Assembly (NCBI GenBank): GCA_030627475.1 | Contig: DAOURZ010000045.1 | Coordinates: 1-8,080, forward strand | Reading direction: 5' to 3' | DNA: 8,080 nucleotides | Origin: Deltaproteobacteria bacterium | GTDB taxonomy: Bacteria; Desulfobacterota; Desulfobacteria; Desulfobacterales; ETH-SRB1 | In this document: positions 1 through 6,788 of the stretch, in pieces | Layout: the number at the start of each line of letters is the position of its first letter | Numbering within the stretch: the first letter of the stretch is position 1 | The notes under the pieces: model-generated | The model's input: the letters and a program-made list of their open reading frames with translations, nothing else | Told to the model about the DNA's origin: nothing | Database searches by the model: none | Made by a program: the position numbers and the translations under genes

Positions 1-1268
1 GTCTTTGCCGGACCTGCATAATAAATAATATATTTCTTGAAATATTCAGGAAGGCCATGACCTGTTTCAATTTGTTCCTTGATTTTTGCATGGGCTATAT
101 CCCTTGCAACAACAAGCTTACCTGTAAGCAAGAGACGCGTTGAAACAGGATATTTGTTTAAAATGCCGCGTATCTCATCCATTGATTTATTTAAATCAAT
201 ATTAACCGCATTATGGTTTGTCCAGGTAGGCTTCGGTAAATATTTTTCCGGATCTGTTTCAAGTCTTTCCAGAAAAATTCCACCTTTTGTAATTTTTGCC
301 TTAATGTTTCTGTCAGCGCTGCAACTGACACCAAGCCCAATCGGACAGGATGCTCCGTGACGCGGAAGGCGTATCACCCTTATATTATGACAAAAATATT
401 TACCTCCGAATTGTGCGCCTATTCCGGATTTTTGTGATATTCCAAGCAACTCAGCTTCAAGTTCATGATCTCTGAATGCCTGCCCAAATTTGTTCCCTGT
501 GCAAGGAAGACTGTCAAGATATCCCGCTGAAGCAAGTTTCACTGTCTTCAGGTTCACCTCAGCAGAAGTTCCGCCTACGACAAAAACAAGATGATAAGGT
601 GGACATGCTGAAGTACCCAGCGACTTCATCTTGTTTTTCATGAAGCTTATAAGTCTATCCGGACTCAAAATGGCTTTTGTCTCCTGATAAAGAAAAGTTT
701 TATTGGCAGAGCCTCCTCCTTTTGCAATAAAAAGAAAATTATATTCATCTCCCTGTGCGGCATACAGTTCAATTTGTGCGGGAAGATTACAATCTGTATT
801 TTTTTCATCATACATTGTTAATGGGGCTAATTGTGAATAACGAAGATTGTTTTTTGTATAAGCATTAAAAACACCCCTTGACAGAGCCTCTTCATCGGAA
901 AAATTTGTCCAGACCTGCTGTCCCTTTTTACCTGTTATAATAGCTGTTCCCGTATCCTGGCACATAGGGAAAACGCCTTCGGCAGAGATAACCGCATTTT
1001 TCAGCATCTCAATTGCAACATATTTGTCGTTATCAGAACTCTCGGGATCATCAACAATATTTGCCAGCAATTTAAGTTGAGACGGCCTCAGCAGAAAGGA
1101 TATATCTCTAAACGCCTGCTCGGCAAGAAGAGCAAGCCCTTCCGAGTCAATTTGTACTATATCCAGGCCCTCAAAAGATTTCGAGACAACATACTCCTGA
1201 GTTAACAGGCGATATTGTGTATAATCATCTCCAATAGGAAACATATTATGATATGAAAATTCTGCCAT
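1..1268 (-). CDS. fumA: Class I fumarate hydratase ([4Fe-4S] fumarase), C-terminus cut off by the window edge
   Basis: Interconverts fumarate and malate in the cytoplasm (TCA cycle or fumarate-linked carbon oxidation) using an oxygen-sensitive [4Fe-4S] cluster. About 422 codons are visible, read without interruption from ATG at 1268 to position 1; single-chain members such as E. coli FumA have about 548 residues, so roughly 125 C-terminal residues lie outside. Visible motifs are PMCQDTGTA (101-109), KGGGSANK (183-190), [10 protein letters not shown] (217-226), [19 protein letters not shown] (298-316) and [14 protein letters not shown] (382-395). C103, C222 and C316 are spaced 119 and 94 residues apart, the same spacing as the cluster cysteines of E. 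coli FumA (105, 224, 318). The N-terminal and cluster-binding part therefore looks intact. No clear Shine-Dalgarno sequence precedes the ATG. The 77-bp AT-rich gap to the upstream gene suggests its own promoter. The symbol denotes the class and does not imply E. coli-like regulation. Confidence 0.93.
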   Translation of the reverse strand, partial: MAEFSYHNMFPIGDDYTQYRLLTQEYVVSKSFEGLDIVQIDSEGLALLAEQAFRDISFLLRPSQLKLLANIVDDPESSDNDKYVAIEMLKNAVISAEGVFPMCQDTGTAIITGKKGQQVWTNFSDEEALSRGVFNAYTKNNLRYSQLAPLTMYDEKNTDCNLPAQIELYAAQGDEYNFLFIAKGGGSANKTFLYQETKAILSPDRLISFMKNKMKSLGTSACPPYHLVFVVGGTSAEVNLKTVKLASAGYLDSLPCTGNKFGQAFRDHELEAELLGISQKSGIGAQFGGKYFCHNIRVIRLPRHGASCPIGLGVSCSADRNIKAKITKGGIFLERLETDPEKYLPKPTWTNHNAVNIDLNKSMDEIRGILNKYPVSTRLLLTGKLVVARDIAHAKIKEQIETGHGLPEYFKKYIIYYAGPAK

Positions 1269-1305
1269 GATAGTTACTATTCAGTTTTCAATATAAGCCA
1301 TTAAA

Positions 1306-1334
1306 ATTATAGTATAATTGTTCATTGAGAAAAC
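1306..1334 (-). promoter_or_regulatory. Candidate fumarase promoter inside an AT-rich dyad
   Basis: On the minus strand a perfect TATAAT lies at 1311-1306, with GTTTTC (1334-1329) 17 bases upstream as a poor -35. The -10 is part of a perfect 15-bp palindrome at 1305-1319 (7-bp arms AATTATA/TATAATT around one base). An outer inverted repeat, agttttcaat (1283-1292) and attgagaaaact (1324-1335, two extra bases), encloses it. The sequence is so AT-rich that a chance -10 match is quite possible. The position, about 40 bp before the fumarase ATG, is what makes it credible. Confidence 0.35.
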
Positions 1335-1345
1335 TTTTTTAATTT

Positions 1346-2161
1346 TTATTTGACGCACAGTAATTCACCGGATTCATACTGTGAAGCAACGCTAAGTCTG
1401 GTGTCAATATTGGTGAGAGCTTGTCCGACAACACTTAATGCTTTTTCAGGGGTATTATTTGTTTCGCTTAGATGGGCAAGAATTATATGTTGCAGTTTAT
1501 TGTGTTTGATTTCATTTAAAAGATTTTTTGAATCTTCATTTGAAAGGTGTCCGGTTCGGCTTTTAATACGTTGTTTTAGGGGCCAGGGATATGGCCCGTT
1601 TGCGAGCATGGTCTGATCATGGTTTGCTTCAAGAACCAGCAACGAGCAGTCTTTAAGATGCTCTTTAACCATTGAGGTAGCAATTCCAAGATCTGTTGCG
1701 ATGCCTATTTTTGAACTGTTTTGTTTTATGGTAAAACCAGCGGGATCTTCCGCATCGTGGGATATTGAAAATGGATGCAGGGCCAACGTTTTTAACATAA
1801 ACGCTGAACCGCACTCAAAGCTTCTTATGTCTTTAATATTTTTTAATTTAGATGAGGCAGCTTTTATTGTCTTCTTGTTTATGTAAACAGGCAGGTCAAA
1901 ACGGCGTGAAAGAACTCCTACGCTCTGAATATGGTCGGTGTGTTCATGAGATACAAGTATGGCGTCAAGATTTTCGGGATTAAACCCTGTTGATCTTAGT
2001 CTGCGTTCAATTTCTATTCCCGAAAGACCCGCATCAACAAGTATTGAGGTGGAGCCGTTGGAAATAAAAATAGCATTTCCTTTGCTGCCGCTTGCCAGCA
2101 TACATATTGCAAGATTGTAATCTTCGTTTGAATTGTTCGGAACTGATTGACTGGCACTCAT
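1346..2161 (-). CDS. MBL-fold metallo-hydrolase, YycJ/WalJ-like
   Basis: A 271-residue cytosolic metallo-beta-lactamase-fold protein. Numbering from the ATG at 2161, the fold's landmarks are CMLASGSKGNA (21-31), LVDAGLS (41-47), the metal-binding SHEHTDH (71-77), SISHDAEDPAGF (132-143), IATDLG (155-160), LEANHD (177-182), RTGHLSN (202-208) and LAHLSETNN (228-236). The LASGSKGN start, EANHD and GHLSN blocks are typical of the YycJ/WalJ branch, whose studied Gram-positive members are linked to DNA exonuclease activity and repair; that role here is inferred from family. An upstream in-frame TTG at 2170 would add three residues, but it falls in the TTGGA just before the ATG, which may serve as a weak ribosome binding site, so I prefer the ATG. 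The N-terminus is about 20 residues longer than the usual family start. The gene follows dut by 47 bp and is probably co-transcribed with it. No WalRK-type neighbours are visible. Confidence 0.88.
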   Translation of the reverse strand: MSASQSVPNNSNEDYNLAICMLASGSKGNAIFISNGSTSILVDAGLSGIEIERRLRSTGFNPENLDAILVSHEHTDHIQSVGVLSRRFDLPVYINKKTIKAASSKLKNIKDIRSFECGSAFMLKTLALHPFSISHDAEDPAGFTIKQNSSKIGIATDLGIATSMVKEHLKDCSLLVLEANHDQTMLANGPYPWPLKQRIKSRTGHLSNEDSKNLLNEIKHNKLQHIILAHLSETNNTPEKALSVVGQALTNIDTRLSVASQYESGELLCVK

Positions 2162-2208
2162 ATAATCCAACTTTTACAAAGATACTTTTTTGACAGGATG
2201 AACAGAAT

Positions 2209-2667
2209 TTATTTTCCGGTATGCCCGAAACCTCCGGTCTCGCGAACAGTTGTATCTAATTGTTCTACAACTTCGATCCTGGCATGATAAACTCTTTTTA
2301 TGATCATCTGAGCTATTCTGTCACCTCTTTTGACAGTGTATTTTTTATTGCCGAGATTTATAGCAGGGATCATTACCTCTCCTCGATAGTCAGAGTCAAT
2401 TGTACCTGGTGAATTTATAAGACCGATACCATGCTTAACCGCTAATCCGCTTCTTGGACGGATCTGGGCTTCAAATCCTTCCGGAATAGACATGGCAAAT
2501 CCTGTTGGAATCAAGGCGATTTCACCTTTTTCAAGGAGAAGGTCTTTTTTGATGGCCGCATATATATCCATTCCTGCAGACTGTGAAGTCATATATTGCG
2601 GCAGGGGTATATCTGCATCATCGTCAGGTTTTATGCGAAGCAGTTTAATAGTAAGGTTATGATTCAT
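2209..2667 (-). CDS. dut: dUTP diphosphatase (trimeric dUTPase)
   Basis: Hydrolyses dUTP to dUMP and pyrophosphate, keeping uracil out of DNA and supplying dUMP for thymidylate synthesis. At 152 residues it is the usual length for the homotrimeric family, and all five motifs are present in order: AGMDIYAA (31-38), PRSGLAVKHG (71-80), NSPGTIDSDYRGEV (85-98, with catalytic D91 and uracil-stacking Y94), GDRIAQMII (115-123) and the C-terminal arm RETGGFGHTGK (142-152). The arm is complete, so the enzyme should be active. Start is ATG at 2667 with no convincing Shine-Dalgarno sequence. The gene is separated from the upstream M16 peptidase gene by 290 bp of repeats, so it may need its own promoter or depend on read-through. 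The MBL-fold gene follows after 47 bp. The stop codon touches a short 9-mer repeat (2192-2209). Confidence 0.97.
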   Translation of the reverse strand: MNHNLTIKLLRIKPDDDADIPLPQYMTSQSAGMDIYAAIKKDLLLEKGEIALIPTGFAMSIPEGFEAQIRPRSGLAVKHGIGLINSPGTIDSDYRGEVMIPAINLGNKKYTVKRGDRIAQMIIKRVYHARIEVVEQLDTTVRETGGFGHTGK

Positions 2668-2684
2668 AAGTTAATTTTGGTGTA

Positions 2685-2740
2685 ACAGTTTACAGTTTAC
2701 AGTTCACAGTTCACAGTTATCGGTTTACAGTTCGCAGTTT
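2685..2740 (+). repeat. Tandem heptamer array, 8 units, consensus ACAGTTY
   Basis: Read in 7-bp steps from 2685 the units are acagttt, acagttt, acagttc, acagttc, acagtta, tcggttt, acagttc, gcagttt. Units 6 and 8 are degenerate. All eight keep G-T-T at positions 4-6. It lies just upstream of the dut start codon. Such heptamers occur as short tandem repeats in spacers of many bacteria; function is unknown. Confidence 0.9.
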
Positions 2741-2742
2741 GG

Positions 2743-2765
2743 TAGTCCCTGCAAAATAATGCAGG
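2743..2765 (+). repeat. Left arm of a 23-bp inverted repeat
   Basis: Matches the reverse complement of 2901-2923 at 20 of 23 positions: both arms read TAGTCC, three variable bases, CAAAA(T/C)AATGCAGG. The left arm can also fold on itself, cctgca (2748-2753) pairing with tgcagg (2760-2765) around a 6-nt loop. In the right arm two changes break that small hairpin. Confidence 0.8.
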
Positions 2766-2826
2766 TTAATAAAACCAGCTACTTACGAAGTGCCGAGATT
2801 GTAATGAGTCCTTACGTATAGGTTGC

Positions 2827-2887
2827 TGTAGGGGCGAGTTTATCTCGCCTGAATCAATCTTTCGGGCGGCGTAAAGCCGCCCCTACA
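2827..2887. repeat. REP/MITE-like palindromic element with two hairpins
   Basis: A 61-bp element bounded by the perfect 10-bp inverted termini TGTAGGGGCG and CGCCCCTACA. Each arm forms its own hairpin: ggcgag (2833-2838) with ctcgcc (2844-2849) around a 5-nt loop, and gggcggc (2864-2870) with gccgccc (2876-2882) around a 5-nt loop. Comparing one arm with the reverse complement of the other gives 21 identities over 29 positions, and the stem differences are paired. The GC-rich element contrasts with its AT-rich surroundings. I recall similar TGTAGGGGCG palindromes as dispersed repeats in other genomes; copy number here cannot be judged from one window. Confidence 0.85.
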
Positions 2888-2900
2888 ACTTTTTAAACCA

Positions 2901-2923
2901 CCTGCATTGTTTTGTATGGACTA
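2901..2923 (-). repeat. Right arm of the 23-bp inverted repeat
   Basis: Inverted partner of 2743-2765 (20/23 identity), starting cctgcattgttttg on the plus strand. The outer ends of the two arms are 181 bp apart and enclose the palindromic element and about 60 bp of unique sequence. Confidence 0.8.
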
Positions 2924-2944
2924 GCCGCAGTTTCATGTTTTGCG

Positions 2945-2972
2945 CAACCGTGAACCGTCAACCGTGAGCGGT
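2945..2972 (-). repeat. Inverted heptamer array overlapping the M16 peptidase stop codon
   Basis: On the minus strand the units are ACGGTTG, ACGGTTC, ACGGTTG plus a degenerate ACCGCTC at 2972-2966. They differ from the 2685-2740 units mainly by CGG for CAG and run in the opposite direction. The array covers the last four codons (T-A-H-G) and the TGA stop (2960-2958) of the peptidase gene. Confidence 0.75.
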
Positions 2973-4229
2973 TAGCATATCTTCATATAACTTTTTGTCG
3001 GAAACAGGACCAAGTAGAGTAATTGCAAGCTGGTCATTATCAAAAAAGGTTGATGCTGTATCAATAATATCATCTATTTTGACTTTCTCAATTTTATTTA
3101 CAACTTCCTGCATGGGAATATAACGCCCGAAATGGATTTCATTCTGCGCTAACCGCACCATTTGGCTGTCAATACTTTCTGATGCAAGCATAAGATTGCC
3201 TTTTGTATATTCCTTTGCGCTTTGCAGTTCCGTTAAGTCAACAGGAATTTCTTTTAATTTGCGCATTTCATTAAGGATGATGTCTATGGTTTTTTTTGCA
3301 TTCTCAGGATTGACTCCTCCATAGACACCGAACATGCCTGTATCAACATGCGGGGATATAAAAGAGTAAACAGAATAGGCAAGTCCTCTGTTTTCACGAA
3401 TTTCCTGAAAAAGCCTTGAGCTCATGTTTCCACCAAGTATGGTATTAATCAGTGAAAAGGCATAACGCCCCGGATCAGTAATTGATAGGCCTTTTGTGCC
3501 TATGCAGATATGAACCTGCTCAATATCTCTGGAATAAATGGCGACTTTAGACCTGCCGATTGGAGTTGTACGAACAGGTAAACTATTACTTGCTTTAACC
3601 GATTCAAATTGTTGCCTGACAAGATTGACAAAATAATCATGCTCTACATTACCTGCAATTGATATCAAAATACGTTCTGGGCGATAAAGCCGGGAAAAAA
3701 ATTTTCTGATGGTTTCAGCTTCGAAACTTAAAACGTTTTCACGAGAACCAAGTATTGACTGCCCTAAAGGGTTGTCGCCCCAGTACGTATGTCCTGAAAG
3801 AGTGTGAATGTATTCTTCCGGGGCGTCTTCGGTCATTGCAATTTCCTGAACTATAACTGTGCGTTCTTTTTCAACCTCTATTGATTCAAATGCTGAGCAT
3901 AAAAATATATCGGAAAGGATATCAACCATGGTATCCAGATGTGTATCCATTACCTTTGCATGGTAACAAGTGTTTTCCATGGTTGTAAACGCGTTTGAAT
4001 TCCCGCCGATAGAGTCAAATTCCTTGGCTATCTGAAGGGCTGATCGCTTTTTTGTCCCCTTGAAAATCATATGTTCAATAAAATGCGAAAGTCCGTTTTC
4101 AGATGGAGCTTCATCCCTGGCTCCTGCATTTACCCAGACTCCCATTGAAACACTGCGTGCATGGGGTATTTTTTTGGATAAGATCCTGATACCATTATCA
4201 AAAATGGTTTTATTTACTATTTTATCCAT
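2958..4229 (-). CDS. M16 family zinc peptidase (insulinase/processing-peptidase type)
   Basis: A 423-residue metalloprotease of the MPP-beta/YmxG-like M16 group. The inverted zinc motif HFIEH is at 49-53, and the third zinc ligand E129 sits 76 residues after H53 in [15 protein letters not shown] (126-140), the usual spacing. The C-terminal half carries the M16 substrate-clamp block [20 protein letters not shown] (266-285). Length is normal for single-unit bacterial M16 enzymes, and there is no recognisable signal peptide, so a cytoplasmic location is likely. The physiological substrate of this group is not established. The gene starts at ATG 4229, overlapping the pnp 3' end by 8 nt with AGAGG (4237-4233) close upstream, which implies translational coupling. 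The pnp-M16 pairing is also known from Bacillus and many other bacteria. The final residues TAHG are encoded inside a heptamer repeat, so the original stop may have been displaced. Confidence 0.95.
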   Translation of the reverse strand: MDKIVNKTIFDNGIRILSKKIPHARSVSMGVWVNAGARDEAPSENGLSHFIEHMIFKGTKKRSALQIAKEFDSIGGNSNAFTTMENTCYHAKVMDTHLDTMVDILSDIFLCSAFESIEVEKERTVIVQEIAMTEDAPEEYIHTLSGHTYWGDNPLGQSILGSRENVLSFEAETIRKFFSRLYRPERILISIAGNVEHDYFVNLVRQQFESVKASNSLPVRTTPIGRSKVAIYSRDIEQVHICIGTKGLSITDPGRYAFSLINTILGGNMSSRLFQEIRENRGLAYSVYSFISPHVDTGMFGVYGGVNPENAKKTIDIILNEMRKLKEIPVDLTELQSAKEYTKGNLMLASESIDSQMVRLAQNEIHFGRYIPMQEVVNKIEKVKIDDIIDTASTFFDNDQLAITLLGPVSDKKLYEDMLTAHG

Positions 4230-6306
4230 TTTCCTCTTCTATAACAGCTTTGCGACTCAGCCGTATTTTTCCGTTGTTTACCTCAAGAACCTTAACCCTT
4301 ATTTTTTCTCCTTCCTTAACTATATCCGTAACTTTTGCTACGCGATGTGAAGCAAGCTGTGAAATATGCACAAGGCCGTCTACGTTTGGCATTATCTGAA
4401 CAAATGCCCCAAAGTCCATTATCTTTACGACAGTACCTTCATAAATAACTCCAACCTCCGGCTCTCTTGTGATTTCCTTGATCATTTCCAATGCTGCTTT
4501 TGCATCTTTGTCAGAAACAGCGGCAATTTTAATAACACCCAAATCATCTATTTCTATTGTAGTATTTGTCTCGCTCTGCATTGCCCTGATGATTTTTCCT
4601 CCAGGCCCTATTATTTCCCGTATCTTGTCAGGATTAATTTTTATGGTAATTATCTTTGGGGCATGAGAGGAAACCTCCTCACGAGGTTCCTTTAGAGCTG
4701 CCAGCATTTTATCAAGAATAAAAAGCCTGCCAACGCGAGCCTGCTCAAGGGCTTTTTGCATTATATCTTTTGAAAGTTCGTGAATTTTAATATCCATCTG
4801 CAAGGCGGTAATTCCGTCACATGTGCCAGCAACCTTAAAATCCATGTCTCCGGCTTGATCTTCATCACCAAGTATATCCGACAGGATAATTATATTATCC
4901 CCTTCTTGTACAAGTCCCATTGCAATGCCGGAAACAGGTGCTTTAATCGGGACCCCGCCATCCATAAGAGCCAGGATTCCTGAACATATGGTTCCCATTG
5001 ATGAAGAACCGTTTGACTCCAGTACTTCCGATACTATACGAATTGTATAATCAAATTCCTCTTTATTTGGCAGCACTTTTTCAATAGCTCTGGTTGACAG
5101 TCCGCCATGTCCTATATCTCTTCGGCTCGGGCCACCAATTCGTCTTGTTTCACCGACTGAATAAGGCGGGAAATTGTAATGAAGCATAAATGGCCTGAGT
5201 TCTTCTCCGCTAAGTGTCTCAACCCTTTGTTCATCCCGACCTGAACCAAGAGTCATAACTCCAAGCACTTGAGTTTCTCCTCTTGTAAACAGAGCACTGC
5301 CATGAGGTCTTGGCAGAATTCCGACTTCACAAGTAATTGGTCTTATTTCATCAAATTTCCTGTTATCAATTCTTCGCCCTTCTTTCAGGATAAATTCTCT
5401 GGTGGTTGATTTTTTCAAGTCATTTAAAATATCGTAAACTTCTTCCCTGCGATCAGCGTTTTCTTCACCAAGATTTTCAAATATCTCGGATTTAACACCG
5501 CGAAGAGCGGTTCGACGTTTAATCTTTTCAGGTATAAGTATTGCTTCACGCAATTTTGACTGGGCTGCTTCCTCAACTTTTTTTACCAGCATTTCGTCTT
5601 TTTCAGGAGGAACAAAAGGACGCTTGGGGACACCGGCAATCTCTTTTAGTTGTACCTGTAGATCTATGATCGGTTGCATTTCTTTATGACCAAAGAATAT
5701 AGCCTCAAGCATATCTTCTTCGTTTATTAAACTTCCACCACCTTCAACCATTACTACACCGGTTTTTGAACCTGCAACAATGATATTAAGATCGCTATTT
5801 TCACATTCACTGATTGTTGGATTGATTATTAATTCACCATCTATTCGTCCTACACGTACAGATGCAATCGGTCCCTCAAATGGAATGTCTGATATTTCAA
5901 GCGCAGTAGAGGCTCCTATCATTGCCAGGATATCCGGATCATTTTCCTGATCCATAGATAATACAGTCGCAATAACTTGAGTTTCGTGGTTATATTTTTT
6001 TGGAAAAAGAGGCCTTATGGGTCGATCAATGAGGCGGGCGGTTAATGTTTCTTTTTCAGATGGCCTTCCAATCTCGCGCCTGAAATAATTACCGGGTATC
6101 CGGCCTGCCGCATAAATTTTTTCCTGATATTCAACTGTAAGTGGTAAAAAAGATATTGTTTTCTCTTCATAAGCAGATACAACTGAAACCAGTACGATAG
6201 TTTCTCCGTATTGAACAGTAACTGCACCGGAAGCCTGTTTTGCGACCTTGCCGGTTTCTATACTAAGAGTTTTTCCGCCGACTTCCGTTTTAATTAGATT
6301 TTTCAT
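4222..6306 (-). CDS. pnp: Polyribonucleotide nucleotidyltransferase (polynucleotide phosphorylase)
   Basis: Phosphorolytic 3'-5' exoribonuclease that degrades RNA to nucleoside diphosphates and can add 3' tails; trimeric, often in a degradosome. The 694-residue protein (E. coli 711) has the full layout: first RNase PH domain (about 10-140) with [12 protein letters not shown] (75-86), a helical linker (about 240-305), second RNase PH domain (about 315-540) with SNGSSSMGT (431-439) for phosphate and catalytic D483, D489 and K491 in [11 protein letters not shown] (481-491), a KH domain with [12 protein letters not shown] (565-576), and an S1 domain (about 620-686) with [13 protein letters not shown] place the start at ATG 6306, because GGAG (6316-6313) lies 6 nt upstream; a TTG at 6318 would add four residues but overlaps this ribosome binding site. 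The gene follows rpsO after 184 bp that includes a candidate promoter, and overlaps the M16 gene by 8 nt. Confidence 0.98.
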   Translation of the reverse strand: MKNLIKTEVGGKTLSIETGKVAKQASGAVTVQYGETIVLVSVVSAYEEKTISFLPLTVEYQEKIYAAGRIPGNYFRREIGRPSEKETLTARLIDRPIRPLFPKKYNHETQVIATVLSMDQENDPDILAMIGASTALEISDIPFEGPIASVRVGRIDGELIINPTISECENSDLNIIVAGSKTGVVMVEGGGSLINEEDMLEAIFFGHKEMQPIIDLQVQLKEIAGVPKRPFVPPEKDEMLVKKVEEAAQSKLREAILIPEKIKRRTALRGVKSEIFENLGEENADRREEVYDILNDLKKSTTREFILKEGRRIDNRKFDEIRPITCEVGILPRPHGSALFTRGETQVLGVMTLGSGRDEQRVETLSGEELRPFMLHYNFPPYSVGETRRIGGPSRRDIGHGGLSTRAIEKVLPNKEEFDYTIRIVSEVLESNGSSSMGTICSGILALMDGGVPIKAPVSGIAMGLVQEGDNIIILSDILGDEDQAGDMDFKVAGTCDGITALQMDIKIHELSKDIMQKALEQARVGRLFILDKMLAALKEPREEVSSHAPKIITIKINPDKIREIIGPGGKIIRAMQSETNTTIEIDDLGVIKIAAVSDKDAKAALEMIKEITREPEVGVIYEGTVVKIMDFGAFVQIMPNVDGLVHISQLASHRVAKVTDIVKEGEKIRVKVLEVNNGKIRLSRKAVIEEENG

Positions 6307-6312
6307 ATTTAT

Positions 6313-6316
6313 CTCC
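6313..6316 (-). promoter_or_regulatory. Ribosome binding site of pnp
   Basis: GGAG on the minus strand, followed by six bases (ATAAAT) and then ATG at 6306. It decides the start: the upstream in-frame TTG (6318-6316) shares bases with the site and has no site of its own. Confidence 0.8.
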
Positions 6317-6374
6317 AAACAACAAGTTCAAACAAATAATTGTCCGAAACTTCCTGCCTCTTTATTATTAGCTG

Positions 6375-6404
6375 ATTATAAAACGCTTACGTCTATTTTC
6401 GCAA
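6375..6404 (-). promoter_or_regulatory. Candidate sigma-70-type promoter for pnp
   Basis: On the minus strand TTGCGA (6404-6399) and a perfect TATAAT (6380-6375) are separated by 18 bp, leaving a leader of roughly 60 nt before the pnp ATG. A separate promoter between rpsO and pnp is known in E. coli, so the location is sensible. A second, weaker possibility in the same spacer is TTGACA (6474-6469) with TACAAC 16 bp downstream. No transcription data can be inferred from sequence alone. Confidence 0.5.
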
Positions 6405-6450
6405 CAGTCCATGATTTTTTAAAAGGCTAACCGCACAGGTCGAAGCGTTG

Positions 6451-6478
6451 TAACCGTTAAATGCAAATTGTCAACTGT
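6451..6478 (-). repeat. Possible degenerate heptamer array after rpsO
   Basis: On the minus strand, four consecutive 7-bp units read ACAGTTG, ACAATTT, GCATTTA, ACGGTTA. The first and last resemble the two heptamer versions in the dut/M16 spacer; the middle two fit only loosely (C at position 2 and TT at positions 5-6). The junction of the first two units creates a consensus-like TTGACA. Confidence 0.4.
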
Positions 6479-6490
6479 GAAACCGGTTAC

Positions 6491-6760
6491 CTATCTTCTA
6501 AGTCCCAGGTTTGCAATTATTGTCCGATATCGTGTTATATCGTTGTTTTTTACGTAGGTTAATAGCCTGCGGCGTCTGCCGACGAGAATCAATAAACCCC
6601 TTCTGGAGTGATGATCTTTTTTATGAACTTTAAAATGCTCGGTAAGATAAGAAATACGATGTGTAAGAAGCCCGATTTGAACCTCCGGTGAACCGGTATC
6701 TGTTTCGTGCAATTTATATTTCTCAATAAGATTATGTTTATCTTCTACAGTTAAAACCAC
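6491..6760 (-). CDS. rpsO: 30S ribosomal protein S15
   Basis: Primary 16S rRNA-binding protein of the small-subunit platform that initiates assembly of the central domain. I start it at GTG 6760, giving 89 residues, the standard S15 length. AAAGGAGGT (6775-6767) sits six bases upstream, and translation then begins [15 protein letters not shown] as in other S15 proteins. A longer reading from ATG 6802 would add 14 residues, overlap the truB 3' end and translate through the ribosome binding site, so I reject it. Diagnostic blocks are TDTGSPEVQ (20-28), LLTHRI (31-36), [17 protein letters not shown] (41-57) with the conserved H42, D49 and S52, and the terminal LGLRR (85-89) identical to the E. 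coli end. It lies 28 bp after truB and 184 bp before pnp, in the classic order. S15 autoregulates translation in several bacteria; no known operator is recognised here. Confidence 0.98.
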   Translation of the reverse strand: MVLTVEDKHNLIEKYKLHETDTGSPEVQIGLLTHRISYLTEHFKVHKKDHHSRRGLLILVGRRRRLLTYVKNNDITRYRTIIANLGLRR

Positions 6761-6766
6761 TTTTTT

Positions 6767-6775
6767 ACCTCCTTT
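6767..6775 (-). promoter_or_regulatory. Strong Shine-Dalgarno sequence that fixes the rpsO start
   Basis: AAAGGAGGT on the minus strand, a near-complete anti-16S match, six bases before GTG 6760. It is by far the strongest ribosome binding site in the window, fitting a highly translated ribosomal protein with a non-ATG start. Confidence 0.9.
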
Positions 6776-6788
6776 TGTTTGAAATACT

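Larger units (their letters stand above)
2668..2957. other. 290-bp non-coding spacer between the M16 peptidase gene and dut, composed largely of repeats
   Basis: No credible ORF or RNA gene is visible. From left to right it holds an eight-unit heptamer array (2685-2740), the left arm of a 23-bp inverted repeat (2743-2765), about 60 bp of sequence with no obvious structure (2767-2826), a two-hairpin palindromic element (2827-2887), the right arm of the inverted repeat (2901-2923), and an inverted heptamer array that runs into the peptidase stop codon (2945-2972). I see no convincing promoter for dut and no simple stem-plus-T-run terminator, although the GC-rich hairpins could affect transcript 3' ends. 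Confidence 0.8.

Noticed and set aside
79..360. Plus-strand open frame of 93 codons
   Set aside because: It lies antisense within the conserved fumarase reading frame and has no recognisable motif or ribosome binding site.
2827..2887. CRISPR-like repeat or rho-independent terminator
   Set aside because: There are no evenly spaced direct repeats, and neither hairpin is followed by a T-run on either strand; the arms are inverted, which fits a REP/MITE-like element better.
2668..2957. tRNA or small RNA gene in the spacer
   Set aside because: No cloverleaf, T-loop signature or promoter-plus-terminator pair was recognised; the structure is explained by repeats.
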